A stretch of DNA of 34,084 nucleotides from Bryobacteraceae bacterium. Lineage in GTDB: Bacteria > Acidobacteriota > Terriglobia > Bryobacterales > Bryobacteraceae. The stretch spans positions 1 through 34,084 of the forward strand of contig JAPWUP010000020.1 in the NCBI GenBank assembly GCA_028275505.1, given 5' to 3'. Under the pieces are notes generated by a model. That model worked only from the letters and a program-made list of their open reading frames with translations, made no database searches and was not told the DNA's origin. Positions 8,693 to 17,440 of this stretch are shown here, one piece after another. The translations under genes were made by a program, and so were the position numbers. The stretch's first letter is position 1, and each line of letters opens with the position of its first letter.

Positions 8693-9234
8693 AGCGCACT
8701 TCCGTCAAGGTCCTCGCATCGCGCACCCTGTGTCGCACCCGGATCTTCGAGGTCACCGAGGACCACGTTCTCGAACCCGGCGGCGTGGAGGCCCGCCGGG
8801 CCGTCGTGCGGCATGGTCCCTCCGCAGTGATCGTCGCTGTGGACGCGCATGACCGGGTCTTGCTCGTCCGCCAATACCGTTTCCCCGCGGGCGCCTTGCT
8901 GTGGGAGCTGCCCGCCGGACGCGTCAATCCCGGTGAAACTCCCCTGGCCGCGGCTCGCCGCGAATTGCTGGAGGAGACCGGCTACCGCGCCCGCCGCTGG
9001 AAGAAGCTGCTCGCTTTCTACCCGAGTCCTGGCTACGTCACCGAGCGCATGCACCTGTATCTGGCCACCGATCTCGAGGCCGGTGAGGCTGCCCCGGACG
9101 AGGACGAGCGCATCCGTTGCCGCTGGTTCAGCCGCCGCGAACTGGCCGCCTGGCTGCGCGCAGGACGTCTCGTGGATGGCAAGACTCTGGTCGGCCTGCT
9201 CTTGTGGGAGCGCACCCGCCGCGGCGAATCCTGA
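8689..9234 (+). CDS. NUDIX hydrolase, ADP-ribose pyrophosphatase type
   Basis: A 181-residue protein with a complete Nudix box at residues 77-99: G-x5-E-x7-R-E-L-x-E-E-x-G-Y, preceded by LWELPAG. The LVRQYRFPAG segment just before the box is typical of the ADP-ribose pyrophosphatase/NudF group, which cleaves ADP-ribose to AMP and ribose 5-phosphate with Mg2+. The start overlaps the stop of the M16 homologue (ATGA, 8689-8692), making it the third member of a coupled operon that a terminator closes at 9396-9420. Exact substrate is inferred from family resemblance only. Confidence 0.9.
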   Translation: MKRTSVKVLASRTLCRTRIFEVTEDHVLEPGGVEARRAVVRHGPSAVIVAVDAHDRVLLVRQYRFPAGALLWELPAGRVNPGETPLAAARRELLEETGYRARRWKKLLAFYPSPGYVTERMHLYLATDLEAGEAAPDEDERIRCRWFSRRELAAWLRAGRLVDGKTLVGLLLWERTRRGES

Positions 9235-9395
9235 ATCTCGCTACAACCCCTCCGCATCCATTGAACCAGAAGGTCCGTGAAAGGCGGCCCGGGTGACCAA
9301 GCTGAATTGCGGTTACCCAGCGCCGCCGGGCTTCACCGAGGGGCGGCGGCTGGTCTTCTGGCCCGCCGCCGGGGGAGATTTCGGGGTGGGATTGC
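9235..9395 (+). other. Intergenic region with hairpins between NUDIX and skp
   Basis: No convincing gene. An 8-bp perfect stem GGCGGCGG/CCGCCGCC (9342-9349 with 9363-9370, 13-nt loop) lies upstream of the terminator. TTGCGG at 9307-9312 is complementary to CCGCAA at 9400-9405 inside the terminator stem, so an alternative fold is possible. A GTG-started open frame from 9293 runs through the terminator and has no family resemblance. The region could be a 3' UTR, a small RNA, or plain spacer. Confidence 0.35.
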
Positions 9396-9420
9396 GGGGC
9401 CGCAACTGCGGCCCCCTTTT
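9396..9420 (+). terminator. Rho-independent terminator of the polX-M16-NUDIX side
   Basis: A perfect 8-bp stem GGGGCCGC (9396-9403) and GCGGCCCC (9408-9415) with a 4-nt AACT loop is followed by C and TTTT (9417-9420), then CATTT. The T-run lies on the plus-strand 3' side only, so it ends plus-strand transcription coming from the NUDIX gene. It lies about 160 nt past that stop codon and 75 nt before the convergent skp stop. Confidence 0.75.
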
Positions 9421-9494
9421 CATTTGGACAGGGATGCGCGGCCCCTCACCCGGCCGACTGGAAACGCTGGTGCCGCTGACCTGCTGTACCTGTC

Positions 9495-10085
9495 TTACTT
9501 GGCGCCCGGCGCCTTCGGAGGCGTCGCCGGCTTTGCTGACGGCGTGGCAGGCGCCTGCGCCGAGGGCGCGTTCTTGTCGTAAAGCTCCACAATGGCCTGC
9601 GTGATGTCTATGGAGTTGGCCGCGTACAGCACCGGCGTCTGCGGGGAACTCACGTCCAGAATCAGGGCGTACCCGTTATCACGCGCGTACTTGTCGATCA
9701 CCTGCATCAAGCGCCCGCCCAGCTCCTGAAGGATCTTCTGCTGCTCCTGATCGAACTCCGCCTGGGCGTCTTCCGTCTCGCGATTCAGCGCGCGCGTCTT
9801 GGCGTCAATTTCCCTCATCAGCTTCTGCCGCGCCTCTTCGCTCAGCGTATTCGCCCCGCGACGCAGTTGCTCCTGCAACGCCTGAATCTCGTTTTGTTTG
9901 TTCTCCAGTTCCTTCCTCTTCGGTTCGAACTTTTGTTGCAGCTCCGCCGCCGCCTTTTGCCCGTCCTTGGTGCTGATGATAGCCTGCTGGATGTGAATGA
10001 TTCCCACCTTGGTGGGCTGCTGGGCGGCCAGCGTCGAAGCCAGTCCGCAGGTAAGCGCAGTAACCAGAAAGACCTTGGCAGTCAC
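9495..10085 (-). CDS. skp: OmpH/Skp-family periplasmic chaperone
   Basis: A 196-residue protein with a cleavable signal peptide (about residues 1-22, ending ASTLAAQQ), a beta-strand start (KVGIIHIQQAI), then a long charged coiled-coil region and a C-terminal strand (GYALILDVS), the Skp/OmpH fold. The extreme C-terminus is an Ala/Pro/Lys-rich tail not seen in E. coli Skp. I chose GTG 10085 because AAGGAG lies 10 nt upstream and the signal peptide then starts correctly; the longer frame to 10157 adds an implausible head. Skp-type chaperones hold unfolded outer-membrane proteins for the BAM complex. It follows bamA by 71 nt, the familiar bamA-skp order. Confidence 0.9.
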   Translation of the reverse strand: MTAKVFLVTALTCGLASTLAAQQPTKVGIIHIQQAIISTKDGQKAAAELQQKFEPKRKELENKQNEIQALQEQLRRGANTLSEEARQKLMREIDAKTRALNRETEDAQAEFDQEQQKILQELGGRLMQVIDKYARDNGYALILDVSSPQTPVLYAANSIDITQAIVELYDKNAPSAQAPATPSAKPATPPKAPGAK

Positions 10086-10156
10086 GGAAATTCCACTCCT
10101 TGTTGCGGGCTCGTTACCATGATAGCGAAAAACCTCGGCCCGTTCTGCCCTCGCCA

Positions 10157-13153
10157 TCAGAAGGTTCGCCCGATCGTGAAGCGGAAGGTGCTCCGCCGCT
10201 CCCAGAACGGAACCGCCTGCCCGAACAGAACCACCGAGTTGACGAATGTCGCCTGGTTGGGGAAGTTCGACCGGTCCACCACCACCGGCGGTTGCAGGAA
10301 CCGCCGCACGATGGTCGGGTTGTAGGCCCAGTAAACGCGGAACGGCGCGTTCACCACCGGCAACAGGACCTGGATCTCCAGCCCGGTCGAAGTCCGGATC
10401 CGCTGCGTGCCCGGCGCGATCCGCACCCGCCCGTCAAAGCCCGCCTGCGGGAACTTGCTGTTCAGTTCCGCCAGCCGGTCCGGGTTCAGCGTGAGCTGCC
10501 CGGGTCGCAGGATCTTGTTCAACCCGGCGTCGAAGAACAACGCCAGATTCACCGGCCCCACGATCGGAATCCGATATTCGAAGTTGCCGATTCCCTGCGC
10601 GTCCCCGCCCGGAAAGATCATCTGGTAAATGGGGATCGTCCGCGTCACCGGCACGAACTGCTCGACCCCGTCCACGATTACCTTCTGCTGCCGCGCCGAA
10701 CCGTCGTCGTTCAACACATTGATCAAGGCCTCGCTCGGCATGTACGCTACCGGGCTGATGCCCCAGATCTCGAAGCCGCGCACGTCCTGCTCGCCGCCGA
10801 TGTACCAGCGGTTGAACGGCGGCGCCACCCGCCCGCCATAGCCGCTCACGAAGGCGCCCAGCAGGTGCAGGCCAATCACGTGCCCCCTCTTCAAGCCGGC
10901 CCGGAACCACTTGAAATCCACCGAGGGCTGGATCATGTTCACGTTGCCGCCCAGAAACGAACCCGCGATCCCCATGGAAAGCGCAATGCTCTTGCCCCGG
11001 GTCGGCGTGATCGGGTGATCCACCGTGTTGTAGATGTAGGACGGAATGATCTGGCTGGTCCGGATCCCGGTCAGCGTGTTCGGCCCGCCCAGGCCCTGGA
11101 AGTTGATGTAGTCGAAGTAGGTCTTGGCCGCCGTCGTGAGCACCGTGTACCTGGACCAGCTATAGGAGTAAGTCAGGCTCACGCGCGCGAACGTCCGTCT
11201 CAGCGGGTAACTCGTAAAGACCGTGAAACCGTGTCCGGTGGATACGTAATTGAGCAGGTTATCCTTGCCCAGCGCCTCGAAATAGGGCAGAAGATTGCGG
11301 CCTGTGAACAGCGAAACTTCGCGCCCCTGATCGTAATTGAACCGCTGCGTAAATACTGTGAACCCGAGCTGGATGGGACGGTCCAGGAAATACGGCTCGG
11401 TGAAACCGAAAGTAACCGCGCGCAGCCGGTCGCCCAACTGCGTATCTATGGAAAGCGTTTCGCCCAGCCCCAGAAAGTTGTTTGTCGAGTAATTGAATCC
11501 CACGAAGCTTCCGGCGATCCCCGACACCCCGCCGGTCATGCCCACCGAGTTCTTCCCGCGCTCCTTGACCTTGAGCGTGATGTCCACCGTGTTGGTCCGG
11601 GTGTCGCGCTTGATCTCCGCCGCCTCGTTCTCCTTGAGCTGTTCGAAATAGCCGAGCTGGTTCAGCCGCAGGATGCTCAGCTCCCACAGCCGCGTGTTGA
11701 AGATATCGCCTTCGTCAATCAGCAGCTCGCGCCGGATCACTTTGTCGCGCGTGGTCGTGTTGCCCACGAAGTCAATCCGCCGTACGAAAAACTGCTTGCC
11801 CTCGTCGGCGTGGATGATTACGTCCAGTTTGCCCTCGTTCGGATAGGGCTGGAAGTCCGGCTCGGGCACGAAGTCTATGTAACCGAACTCCCCGTACAGC
11901 TTCCGCAGGTTCTCCAGCCCCTTGCGGAACTTGGCCGTGGAAAACACGTCACCCGGCCCCATCTGGAACAGCTCGCGCGTTAGCCGCTCGCTGCCCGCAC
12001 GGAACAGCTTCACTCCCACCAGATTGAACTTCGCGATCCGGTACTGCCGCCCTTCCTCGACCGGAATTACGATGTCGGCCCGCTTGCCCGGCCGGTTCAT
12101 GTAGAACAACGGCACCCGGAACTTTCCGCCGCCCACGTCACGGATCGTCACCTGATGATCCAGCGCCCGCGCCAGAAAGTATCCCCGCTGCTGGTACCAG
12201 TCGCGAATCCGCTCCTTGTCCTCCTCCAGCTTGCTCACATCGTAACTCTTGGCGAACAGATTCTCGAACAGAATCGAGTACGGGATGCCTACCGGGCGCA
12301 GGTTCCTCATCGCACGCCGCACCGCCCGGTCGCTGAATACCTGGTTGCCCTGAATGTCTATCTTGCCGACCTTGACCTTCGGCCCCTCCTGCACCCGGAA
12401 GATGATCTCCACCGACGACGGCGGTATGCGCCGCAACTCCGGCTTCACCGTCGCAAACTGCCGCCCCCGCTCCGCCAGGTAATCCCGCAGCACCGTCACC
12501 GCCCGCTGCACTTTGTTCGGATCGTACTGCGACTCCACGCTCAGCCCCACCCGCCTCTCCTTGAACCGGTCCAGAATCTCCGACGTGGTCAGCGATTTCA
12601 CGCCTTCGTACTTGATGCTCCGGATCACCTGCCGCTCGACCACCACGAAGCGTACGATCCAGCCCGTCTTGCCCGGTTCCACCTCCAGCCGGATGTCGTC
12701 GAACCGGCCCATGTTCCACAATTGCATGAAGTCCCGCCGCAACGTTTCCTCGTCGTAGCGGTCGCCCTTGCGCGAAAAGATCATGCTGCGCAGGGTGTCC
12801 ACAGGTACGCGACGCGCCCCTCGAAACTCGATCGCTTCGATGACGTCTTGGGGAGGCTTTGCCGGCGGGACCTCCTCCGCCTTGGCAGGTGAAACCGGCG
12901 CCGCGGGCTTGGGCGCTTCCGCCTTGGGTTGTTCGGGCGCTTGCGGCACTGGCTCGAACGGCGTGGGGCGTCCCGGTTGCTGCGCAGGCTGTTGCGGGGC
13001 GGGCTTCTCCGCCTCAGGCGCTTGCGGGATCGGCTCGAAGGGACTCGGCTTCTGCTCGCGGGCTGGCGCTTGTCCCACCGCCGGCGCCGCCCAGATCAAG
13101 GCAGCCACCAGCCCGACCACCCAGCCCGGGCGGGCAGATCTGCTCACCCTCAT
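10157..13153 (-). CDS. bamA: Outer-membrane assembly factor BamA (Omp85)
   Basis: A 998-residue Omp85 protein. After a signal peptide (residues 1 to about 28) comes a Pro/Ala/Gln-rich segment of about 70 residues with a near-duplicate PFEPIPQAPE/PFEPVPQAPE. Five POTRA repeats follow, to about residue 480-520, each ending in an EG-K/R-Q-like turn. The C-terminal half is a 16-strand-type beta barrel with the conserved VRGF loop motif (GEQDVRGFE) and a C-terminal aromatic residue (FRFTIGRTF). BamA folds and inserts outer-membrane proteins. It is longer than E. coli BamA (about 810 residues) because of the Pro-rich insert and barrel loops. ATG 13153 is preferred over the in-frame TTG 13162. The chaperone gene skp lies directly downstream. 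Confidence 0.95.
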   Translation of the reverse strand: MRVSRSARPGWVVGLVAALIWAAPAVGQAPAREQKPSPFEPIPQAPEAEKPAPQQPAQQPGRPTPFEPVPQAPEQPKAEAPKPAAPVSPAKAEEVPPAKPPQDVIEAIEFRGARRVPVDTLRSMIFSRKGDRYDEETLRRDFMQLWNMGRFDDIRLEVEPGKTGWIVRFVVVERQVIRSIKYEGVKSLTTSEILDRFKERRVGLSVESQYDPNKVQRAVTVLRDYLAERGRQFATVKPELRRIPPSSVEIIFRVQEGPKVKVGKIDIQGNQVFSDRAVRRAMRNLRPVGIPYSILFENLFAKSYDVSKLEEDKERIRDWYQQRGYFLARALDHQVTIRDVGGGKFRVPLFYMNRPGKRADIVIPVEEGRQYRIAKFNLVGVKLFRAGSERLTRELFQMGPGDVFSTAKFRKGLENLRKLYGEFGYIDFVPEPDFQPYPNEGKLDVIIHADEGKQFFVRRIDFVGNTTTRDKVIRRELLIDEGDIFNTRLWELSILRLNQLGYFEQLKENEAAEIKRDTRTNTVDITLKVKERGKNSVGMTGGVSGIAGSFVGFNYSTNNFLGLGETLSIDTQLGDRLRAVTFGFTEPYFLDRPIQLGFTVFTQRFNYDQGREVSLFTGRNLLPYFEALGKDNLLNYVSTGHGFTVFTSYPLRRTFARVSLTYSYSWSRYTVLTTAAKTYFDYINFQGLGGPNTLTGIRTSQIIPSYIYNTVDHPITPTRGKSIALSMGIAGSFLGGNVNMIQPSVDFKWFRAGLKRGHVIGLHLLGAFVSGYGGRVAPPFNRWYIGGEQDVRGFEIWGISPVAYMPSEALINVLNDDGSARQQKVIVDGVEQFVPVTRTIPIYQMIFPGGDAQGIGNFEYRIPIVGPVNLALFFDAGLNKILRPGQLTLNPDRLAELNSKFPQAGFDGRVRIAPGTQRIRTSTGLEIQVLLPVVNAPFRVYWAYNPTIVRRFLQPPVVVDRSNFPNQATFVNSVVLFGQAVPFWERRSTFRFTIGRTF

Positions 13154-13333
13154 CCCAGCCAATTTCTCTGCCTCATTGGGTTGCTGCCGGGCTCGCAGCT
13201 GCGGCCCGGCTCCGCACCCGGCTTGCTCCGCTCCCCCGGCGGGCCTTTCGCCCTGCGCTCTACGTTCGACGCCCCGTGCGGGCGTCCGGTTTCCGTCAAC
13301 CCTCCGGGGCCGGGCGCAATCCGAATTCTCATT
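13154..13333 (-). other. Spacer upstream of bamA with one inverted repeat
   Basis: 180 bp without a recognisable gene. It contains a perfect 7-bp inverted repeat GACGCCC/GGGCGTC at 13268-13274 and 13280-13286 with a 5-nt loop. No T-run follows on either strand, so I do not call it a terminator. It could be a protein-binding site or an mRNA structure in a bamA leader. No confident promoter is seen, although a short AT-rich patch lies near 13320-13336. Confidence 0.3.
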
Positions 13334-13831
13334 CTAGCCGAACCGATCAGCCTCATCCCGATCCGGCGATACCTCTACACGGCTCGGAACTGACTCGCTG
13401 GCTTCCCGCCCGCGCCAGCCCAGCACCGCCCCCATCAACAAGTGCGCCACCAGCAAAGTGCGCGGCGAGACATACACCCACGCCAGCGCGCCCAGCCTCC
13501 GGAAAACCAGCGCGTTCGTCGCCCAGTAAGTGAGTACGCCCGTCACCAGCCCAAGCAACAACAAACGCCGGCGACTGCGCAGTGGCGCCGTGACCACTCC
13601 AAACGCCGCACCCACCACTCCCGCTCCGCAGATCGCCAGCGCCACTCCCACCACAGAACCCCAACCAAACCCACGCCGCAGCACTACCTCCTGGTTCACC
13701 AGCGTGGCCAGCAGATTGGGCACGGTCCACGTCGGCTGGCGCAGCAGGCTCGACGCCAGCAGAAACCACCCCACCATCGCCAGCCCTCCCAGCACGCCCC
13801 GGTGCAAACCCATCACCGCGCCCCACGCCAT
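13334..13831 (-). CDS. Small multi-pass membrane protein of unknown function
   Basis: A 165-residue protein with about four hydrophobic helices and an arginine-rich turn (PLRSRRRLLLLG) between helices two and three, ending in an acidic hydrophilic tail. I do not recognise the family. ATG 13831 is preferred because GGGAG lies 6 nt upstream; ATG 13861 in frame would add ten residues but its only SD-like sequence touches the start. It lies between the exchanger-like gene upstream and bamA downstream on the same strand. The signal of a real gene is the clean membrane topology, the ribosome binding site and the operon position. Confidence 0.65.
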   Translation of the reverse strand: MAWGAVMGLHRGVLGGLAMVGWFLLASSLLRQPTWTVPNLLATLVNQEVVLRRGFGWGSVVGVALAICGAGVVGAAFGVVTAPLRSRRRLLLLGLVTGVLTYWATNALVFRRLGALAWVYVSPRTLLVAHLLMGAVLGWRGREASESVPSRVEVSPDRDEADRFG

Positions 13832-13894
13832 CTTCGGCTCCCTGCCGCCCGCTCCGTTCATTCCTTCGTTCCCCGAACCGCCTGGCCGTGGCCT

Positions 13895-15187
13895 TCAGTC
13901 CCTCTCATAGGCCGCCACCGGCTTCTTCCTCACGTGCGCCTGCCACATGCGCACGAACAACCGGAAAGCGTGCGGCTTGCGCTTGCCCATCAACATCCGG
14001 ATGAACGCCAGGGCCGACCAGCCCAGATAGGCCAGCGTCACCCACCAGTGAATGTGTCCGGCAATATATCCAATGCCCGACTCCGCAGGCGGAAACGGCG
14101 AGAACAAAAACTGCGTGAACCACAACGCGAACAGCGCCCCCGCCTCCCACCACGCCAGCTCCATGTTGATCAGGAAAAACATCCCTACCAGGGACTGGCC
14201 CAGCGTCATCAACAATTCCAGACTCTGCCGCTCATCGAACGGAATCGTCGAGGGCGTCCCTCGACTGACCGAGTACACGATGGGCAGCATCGCCGCCAGC
14301 AACGTCCACTGGTTGATGTTGCTGGAGACCATGTTCATCAGCCCCATGGACGCGCGGTCCACGGTGTGCGCCCAATAGAAAGCCGAAACCTTCTCCGGAA
14401 ACTCCGAGATGAACGGCGCCACCCACTGCACGAACACGAAATACGGCACCCCAACCAGCGTCGCAATCGCCAGCAGGCTGGCCAGGAACGGCTCCGCGCT
14501 GAAGTAAATCAACAGGCCCCCGCCCGCAAAGAAACCCACGATCAGCGCGTTGCGCACCGGACGCCGCGCCATCACGATCGCCCGTGGAATGCGGTCCAGC
14601 TCCTCCGCCTTCTCAGCTTCCTGCGGGGGCATCTTGCGCAGCACCCACAGATACGCCACGTAAATGCCGATCAGCACCGCCGCATCCACCAGGTTCAGCG
14701 AACCCTTGGCCCACACCCAGAACATGTAAATCAGCGGCACGAGCAGCCCCACCACTTCCACGCAGTGCTCGTCCTCGAGCCGGATCCGCCGCAGCGGACG
14801 CCCATGGCGCCGCCGGTAACCCGTCGCCGCAATGAAGTAAATCCCCGGCCACGCCAGGCCCGTCAGCAGCCGCAGCGCCCCCGTCAGATTCGCCATCAGC
14901 AGCTCCACCTGCTGCTTCCAGGCCAGCACGAATTCCACCGCAAACTCGGGCAGCGTCTGCAACCAAGCCAGAATGGCCAGCGCAAAGCCTTGCGCCACGA
15001 AGAACTGCGCCGATTCCGCCGCCCACGCAATCAGCATGGCGGCGATCAGAATCGCCGGCGTCGCCCACAGCGCCGTCCACGGGCTGACGGGATGAATCGG
15101 GATCGCAATCCACACCAACAGGCAGGCCATGGCAAGCGGCAGGCCCGCTCTCGCCACCCGCCTGTCCTCAGGCGAACTCCACGTCAT
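13895..15187 (-). CDS. Divergent Na+/Ca2+-exchanger (CaCA) superfamily membrane protein
   Basis: A 430-residue integral membrane protein with roughly ten hydrophobic segments. Two regions resemble the CaCA alpha-repeats. The first has [10 protein letters not shown] followed by [12 protein letters not shown]. The second has [14 protein letters not shown] followed by MVSSNINQ. In canonical exchangers these positions read S-L-P-E and N-x-x-G-S-N and form the ion-binding core. The second repeat is closer to consensus than the first, and a central basic loop ([14 protein letters not shown]) may regulate it. Ion and coupling partner are unknown. Its start overlaps the nadB stop by 20 nt, so expression is probably coupled to nadB. 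An alternative is a general cation/proton antiporter of the same superfamily. Confidence 0.68.
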   Translation of the reverse strand: MTWSSPEDRRVARAGLPLAMACLLVWIAIPIHPVSPWTALWATPAILIAAMLIAWAAESAQFFVAQGFALAILAWLQTLPEFAVEFVLAWKQQVELLMANLTGALRLLTGLAWPGIYFIAATGYRRRHGRPLRRIRLEDEHCVEVVGLLVPLIYMFWVWAKGSLNLVDAAVLIGIYVAYLWVLRKMPPQEAEKAEELDRIPRAIVMARRPVRNALIVGFFAGGGLLIYFSAEPFLASLLAIATLVGVPYFVFVQWVAPFISEFPEKVSAFYWAHTVDRASMGLMNMVSSNINQWTLLAAMLPIVYSVSRGTPSTIPFDERQSLELLMTLGQSLVGMFFLINMELAWWEAGALFALWFTQFLFSPFPPAESGIGYIAGHIHWWVTLAYLGWSALAFIRMLMGKRKPHAFRLFVRMWQAHVRKKPVAAYERD

Positions 15188-16694
15188 GTCGCTTGCTCAC
15201 CCGCGAATGTTTCTGGAAACGCGGATCTTTGTGAGGAAAGTCGGCCCGGTAGTGCGCTCCGCGGCTTTCCCGCCGCGCCAGCGCACAGCGCGCAATCAGC
15301 CACACCACCGTATGCATGTTGCGAATCTCGAACAGCTCTCTGCGCGGTTCCACGCCCCGCAGCAGGGGCACTCTCTCCAGAATCTCACAGGTCCCAGCCA
15401 GTTGCTCGCCCGTGCGCACGATCCCGCAGTTCTCCCACGCCAGCCTGCGCAGCTCTTCCGCTTCAATCGCGGGAAACCCGTCCTCCGGCGGCCGCCCTCG
15501 TCGCGAGGTCCCGCTCGAGGGAAGCTCGCGCATCGCCCGCCCCGCGCGCGCCCCAAAAACCAGCGCTTCCAGCAGCGAATTCGAAGCCAGACGATTCGCC
15601 CCGTGTACTCCCGTGGCCGCCACCTCTCCCGCCGCGAACAAACCGGGCAGCGACGTGCGCCCGTCCAGATCCGTCCACACCCCGCCCATCGCGTAATGCG
15701 CCGCGGGATGCACCGGAACCGGCTCCCGTGCCGGATCCACGCCGTAGCGCAGGCAGGTTTGATAAATCCGCGGAAAACGTCGCCTGAGCAGCTCCTCGCC
15801 CAGCGGCCTCATGTCCAGCCAGACATGCTCGCTTCCCGTCCGCGCCATCTCGGAAACAATCGCCCGCGAAACCACATCGCGCGGCGCCAGATCCGCCAGC
15901 GGATGGTACCGCGGCATGAAACGCTCGCCCTCGGCGTTGATCAGGTACGCTCCTTCCCCGCGCAGCGCTTCCGAAAGCAGAAACGCCGGCGCGCCCTCCA
16001 GATGCAGCGCCGTAGGATGGAACTGCACGAACTCGAGATCGCCCAACTCGGCGCCCGCTCGCCAGGCCGCCGCCACGCCATCGCCCGTCGCCACCTCCGG
16101 ATTTGTCGTCACCCGGTAGACCTGCCCCAGCCCGCCCGTCGCCAGCAGCACCGCCCGCCCATAGATCGGAATCGAGCGACGACTCGCCGGATCGCATACC
16201 ATCACGCCCGTGACTTCGCCGTCCGCCAGCAGCAGGTCCGTCACCGCAGCGTAGCTCTGAAAATGCACCGACGGCAGCGAGGAAGCCTTCCGATAAAGCG
16301 TCCGTGCGATCTCCCTCCCGGTTGAGTCCCCCTGCGCATGCAGGATCCGCCGCCGGCTGTGCGCGCCCTCCCGGCCCAGCGCCAGCCGCGAGTCCTCCCG
16401 GTCGAACTGCGCCCCCCACTCGATCAGCTCCGAGATCGCCGCCGGCGCCGACCGCACCAGCACTCGCACCGCCTCTGGATTGCAAAGTCCGTCGCCCGCC
16501 GCCATCGTGTCCTGAGCGTGCAATTCCACAGAATCGTCCTCGCCCAGGGCCGCGGCGATCCCTCCCTGCGCATATTCCGAGGAGGACTCCCGCAGGCTTT
16601 CCTTCGCGATGACCAGAACCTGGCCGGCAGCGGCGAGCTCGATCGCGGCGCGCAGGCCCGCGATGCCAGCTCCTACCACGATGAAATCAGGCAT
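15168..16694 (-). CDS. nadB: L-aspartate oxidase
   Basis: A 508-residue flavoprotein that oxidises L-aspartate to iminoaspartate, the first step of de novo NAD synthesis; quinolinate synthase (NadA) takes the product. The FAD-binding motif [12 protein letters not shown] starts at about residue 6. [25 protein letters not shown], the substrate-region HPTALH, and the C-terminal [22 protein letters not shown] are all typical of NadB and distinguish it from the larger SdhA/FrdA. ATG 16694 is used because it places the dinucleotide fold at the N-terminus; an open frame continues to 16772 with no support. No nadA or nadC is adjacent. The coding end overlaps the next gene by 20 nt. Confidence 0.93.
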   Translation of the reverse strand: MPDFIVVGAGIAGLRAAIELAAAGQVLVIAKESLRESSSEYAQGGIAAALGEDDSVELHAQDTMAAGDGLCNPEAVRVLVRSAPAAISELIEWGAQFDREDSRLALGREGAHSRRRILHAQGDSTGREIARTLYRKASSLPSVHFQSYAAVTDLLLADGEVTGVMVCDPASRRSIPIYGRAVLLATGGLGQVYRVTTNPEVATGDGVAAAWRAGAELGDLEFVQFHPTALHLEGAPAFLLSEALRGEGAYLINAEGERFMPRYHPLADLAPRDVVSRAIVSEMARTGSEHVWLDMRPLGEELLRRRFPRIYQTCLRYGVDPAREPVPVHPAAHYAMGGVWTDLDGRTSLPGLFAAGEVAATGVHGANRLASNSLLEALVFGARAGRAMRELPSSGTSRRGRPPEDGFPAIEAEELRRLAWENCGIVRTGEQLAGTCEILERVPLLRGVEPRRELFEIRNMHTVVWLIARCALARRESRGAHYRADFPHKDPRFQKHSRVSKRHDVEFA

Positions 16695-16705
16695 CGAATT
16701 CAGCG

Positions 16706-16714
16706 ATTGTAGCA
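16706..16714 (-). promoter_or_regulatory. Extended -10 element immediately upstream of nadB
   Basis: On the minus strand the sequence reads TGC-TACAAT (16714-16706), an extended -10 box. The nadB ATG is only 11 nt further on. Transcription would begin about 4-5 nt before the ATG, and no Shine-Dalgarno is present, pointing to a near-leaderless mRNA. No good -35 is seen, as is usual for extended -10 promoters. Confidence 0.45.
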
Positions 16715-16777
16715 CCCCGCCGCCTCCGCCCATCGCGCGCGTCACCTGCGCGCTCGCGCTTCGTCCATACATAGTGG

Positions 16778-17440
16778 GTGACGCCTGAACCCGAGCCCGG
16801 TTCGGCCACGGAGGCTTCCGGCGTCAGCCGTCCCCTGGCGGACTGGGTCCGCGCGGCGCAGCGCGGCGACCCTGACGCCTTCGAGCGGCTGGTGCGCGCC
16901 TGCGACCGTGGTGTCCTTCGCCTGGCCTGGAACATGCTCCGCTCCGTCGAAGAGGCTCAGGAGGTCTACCAGGAAACGTTCTTGCGCGCCTACCGCAACC
17001 TCCACTCGTTTCGCGCCGACTCCGACTTCCAGACCTGGCTTTACCGCATCGCCTCCAACGTCTGCCTCGACTATCTGCGCAAACGCAAAACCCGCCGCGA
17101 GGCTACCCTCGGCGCTCCCTCGGACGACGGCGCCCGCCAGCCCCTGGACCTCGCCGTTGAGGCCCGCCCCGAAGCCGATCCCCAGCGGCTCCTTCTCAAC
17201 CGCATGATCGCCGACCGCATCCGGCATGCTCTCGACCAGCTGACCCCACGCGAACGCCTGGTCTTCGAACTCCGCCACTTCCACGGCATGCGACTCAAAC
17301 AAATCGGCCAGATCGTCGGCGCCAGCGAAGAGGCCGCCAAAACCTGCCTCTTTCGCGCCACCCAGAAACTGCGCGCCGCGCTCGCCGATCTCGTCCAGCA
17401 ACGATCCCCGGGAAGCGCAGGAGGACAACATGAACTGTGA
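16778..17440 (+). CDS. ECF-type RNA polymerase sigma factor
   Basis: A 220-residue sigma-70-family protein of the ECF type (regions 2 and 4 only). Region 2 spans about residues 30-100 with [18 protein letters not shown] and [21 protein letters not shown]. Region 4 is near residues 145-200 with [22 protein letters not shown] and a helix-turn-helix. The two are joined by a variable acidic linker. It directs RNA polymerase to a specific promoter set. The start is GTG 16778. Its last 11 nt overlap the anti-sigma gene, the standard coupling of a sigma/anti-sigma pair. The divergent spacer to nadB is only 83 bp, so an autoregulated promoter would have to overlap the nadB promoter or lie inside nadB. 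Confidence 0.93.
   Translation: MTPEPEPGSATEASGVSRPLADWVRAAQRGDPDAFERLVRACDRGVLRLAWNMLRSVEEAQEVYQETFLRAYRNLHSFRADSDFQTWLYRIASNVCLDYLRKRKTRREATLGAPSDDGARQPLDLAVEARPEADPQRLLLNRMIADRIRHALDQLTPRERLVFELRHFHGMRLKQIGQIVGASEEAAKTCLFRATQKLRAALADLVQQRSPGSAGGQHEL

Noticed and set aside
9293-9604. GTG-started plus-strand frame after the NUDIX gene
   Set aside because: It runs through the terminator hairpin and into the antisense of skp; no recognisable domain.
10100-11983. Plus-strand open frame of 627 codons opposite bamA and skp
   Set aside because: Low-complexity composition rich in Arg, His and Pro; bamA on the other strand is certain.
13268-13286. Inverted repeat upstream of bamA considered as a terminator
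   Set aside because: No T-run on the 3' side of either strand.
13442-15787. A very long plus-strand open frame (781 codons) across the exchanger and nadB region
   Set aside because: Its translation is Arg/Gln/His/Pro-rich with no family resemblance, and it is antisense to two proteins with clear motifs. High GC suppresses stop codons.
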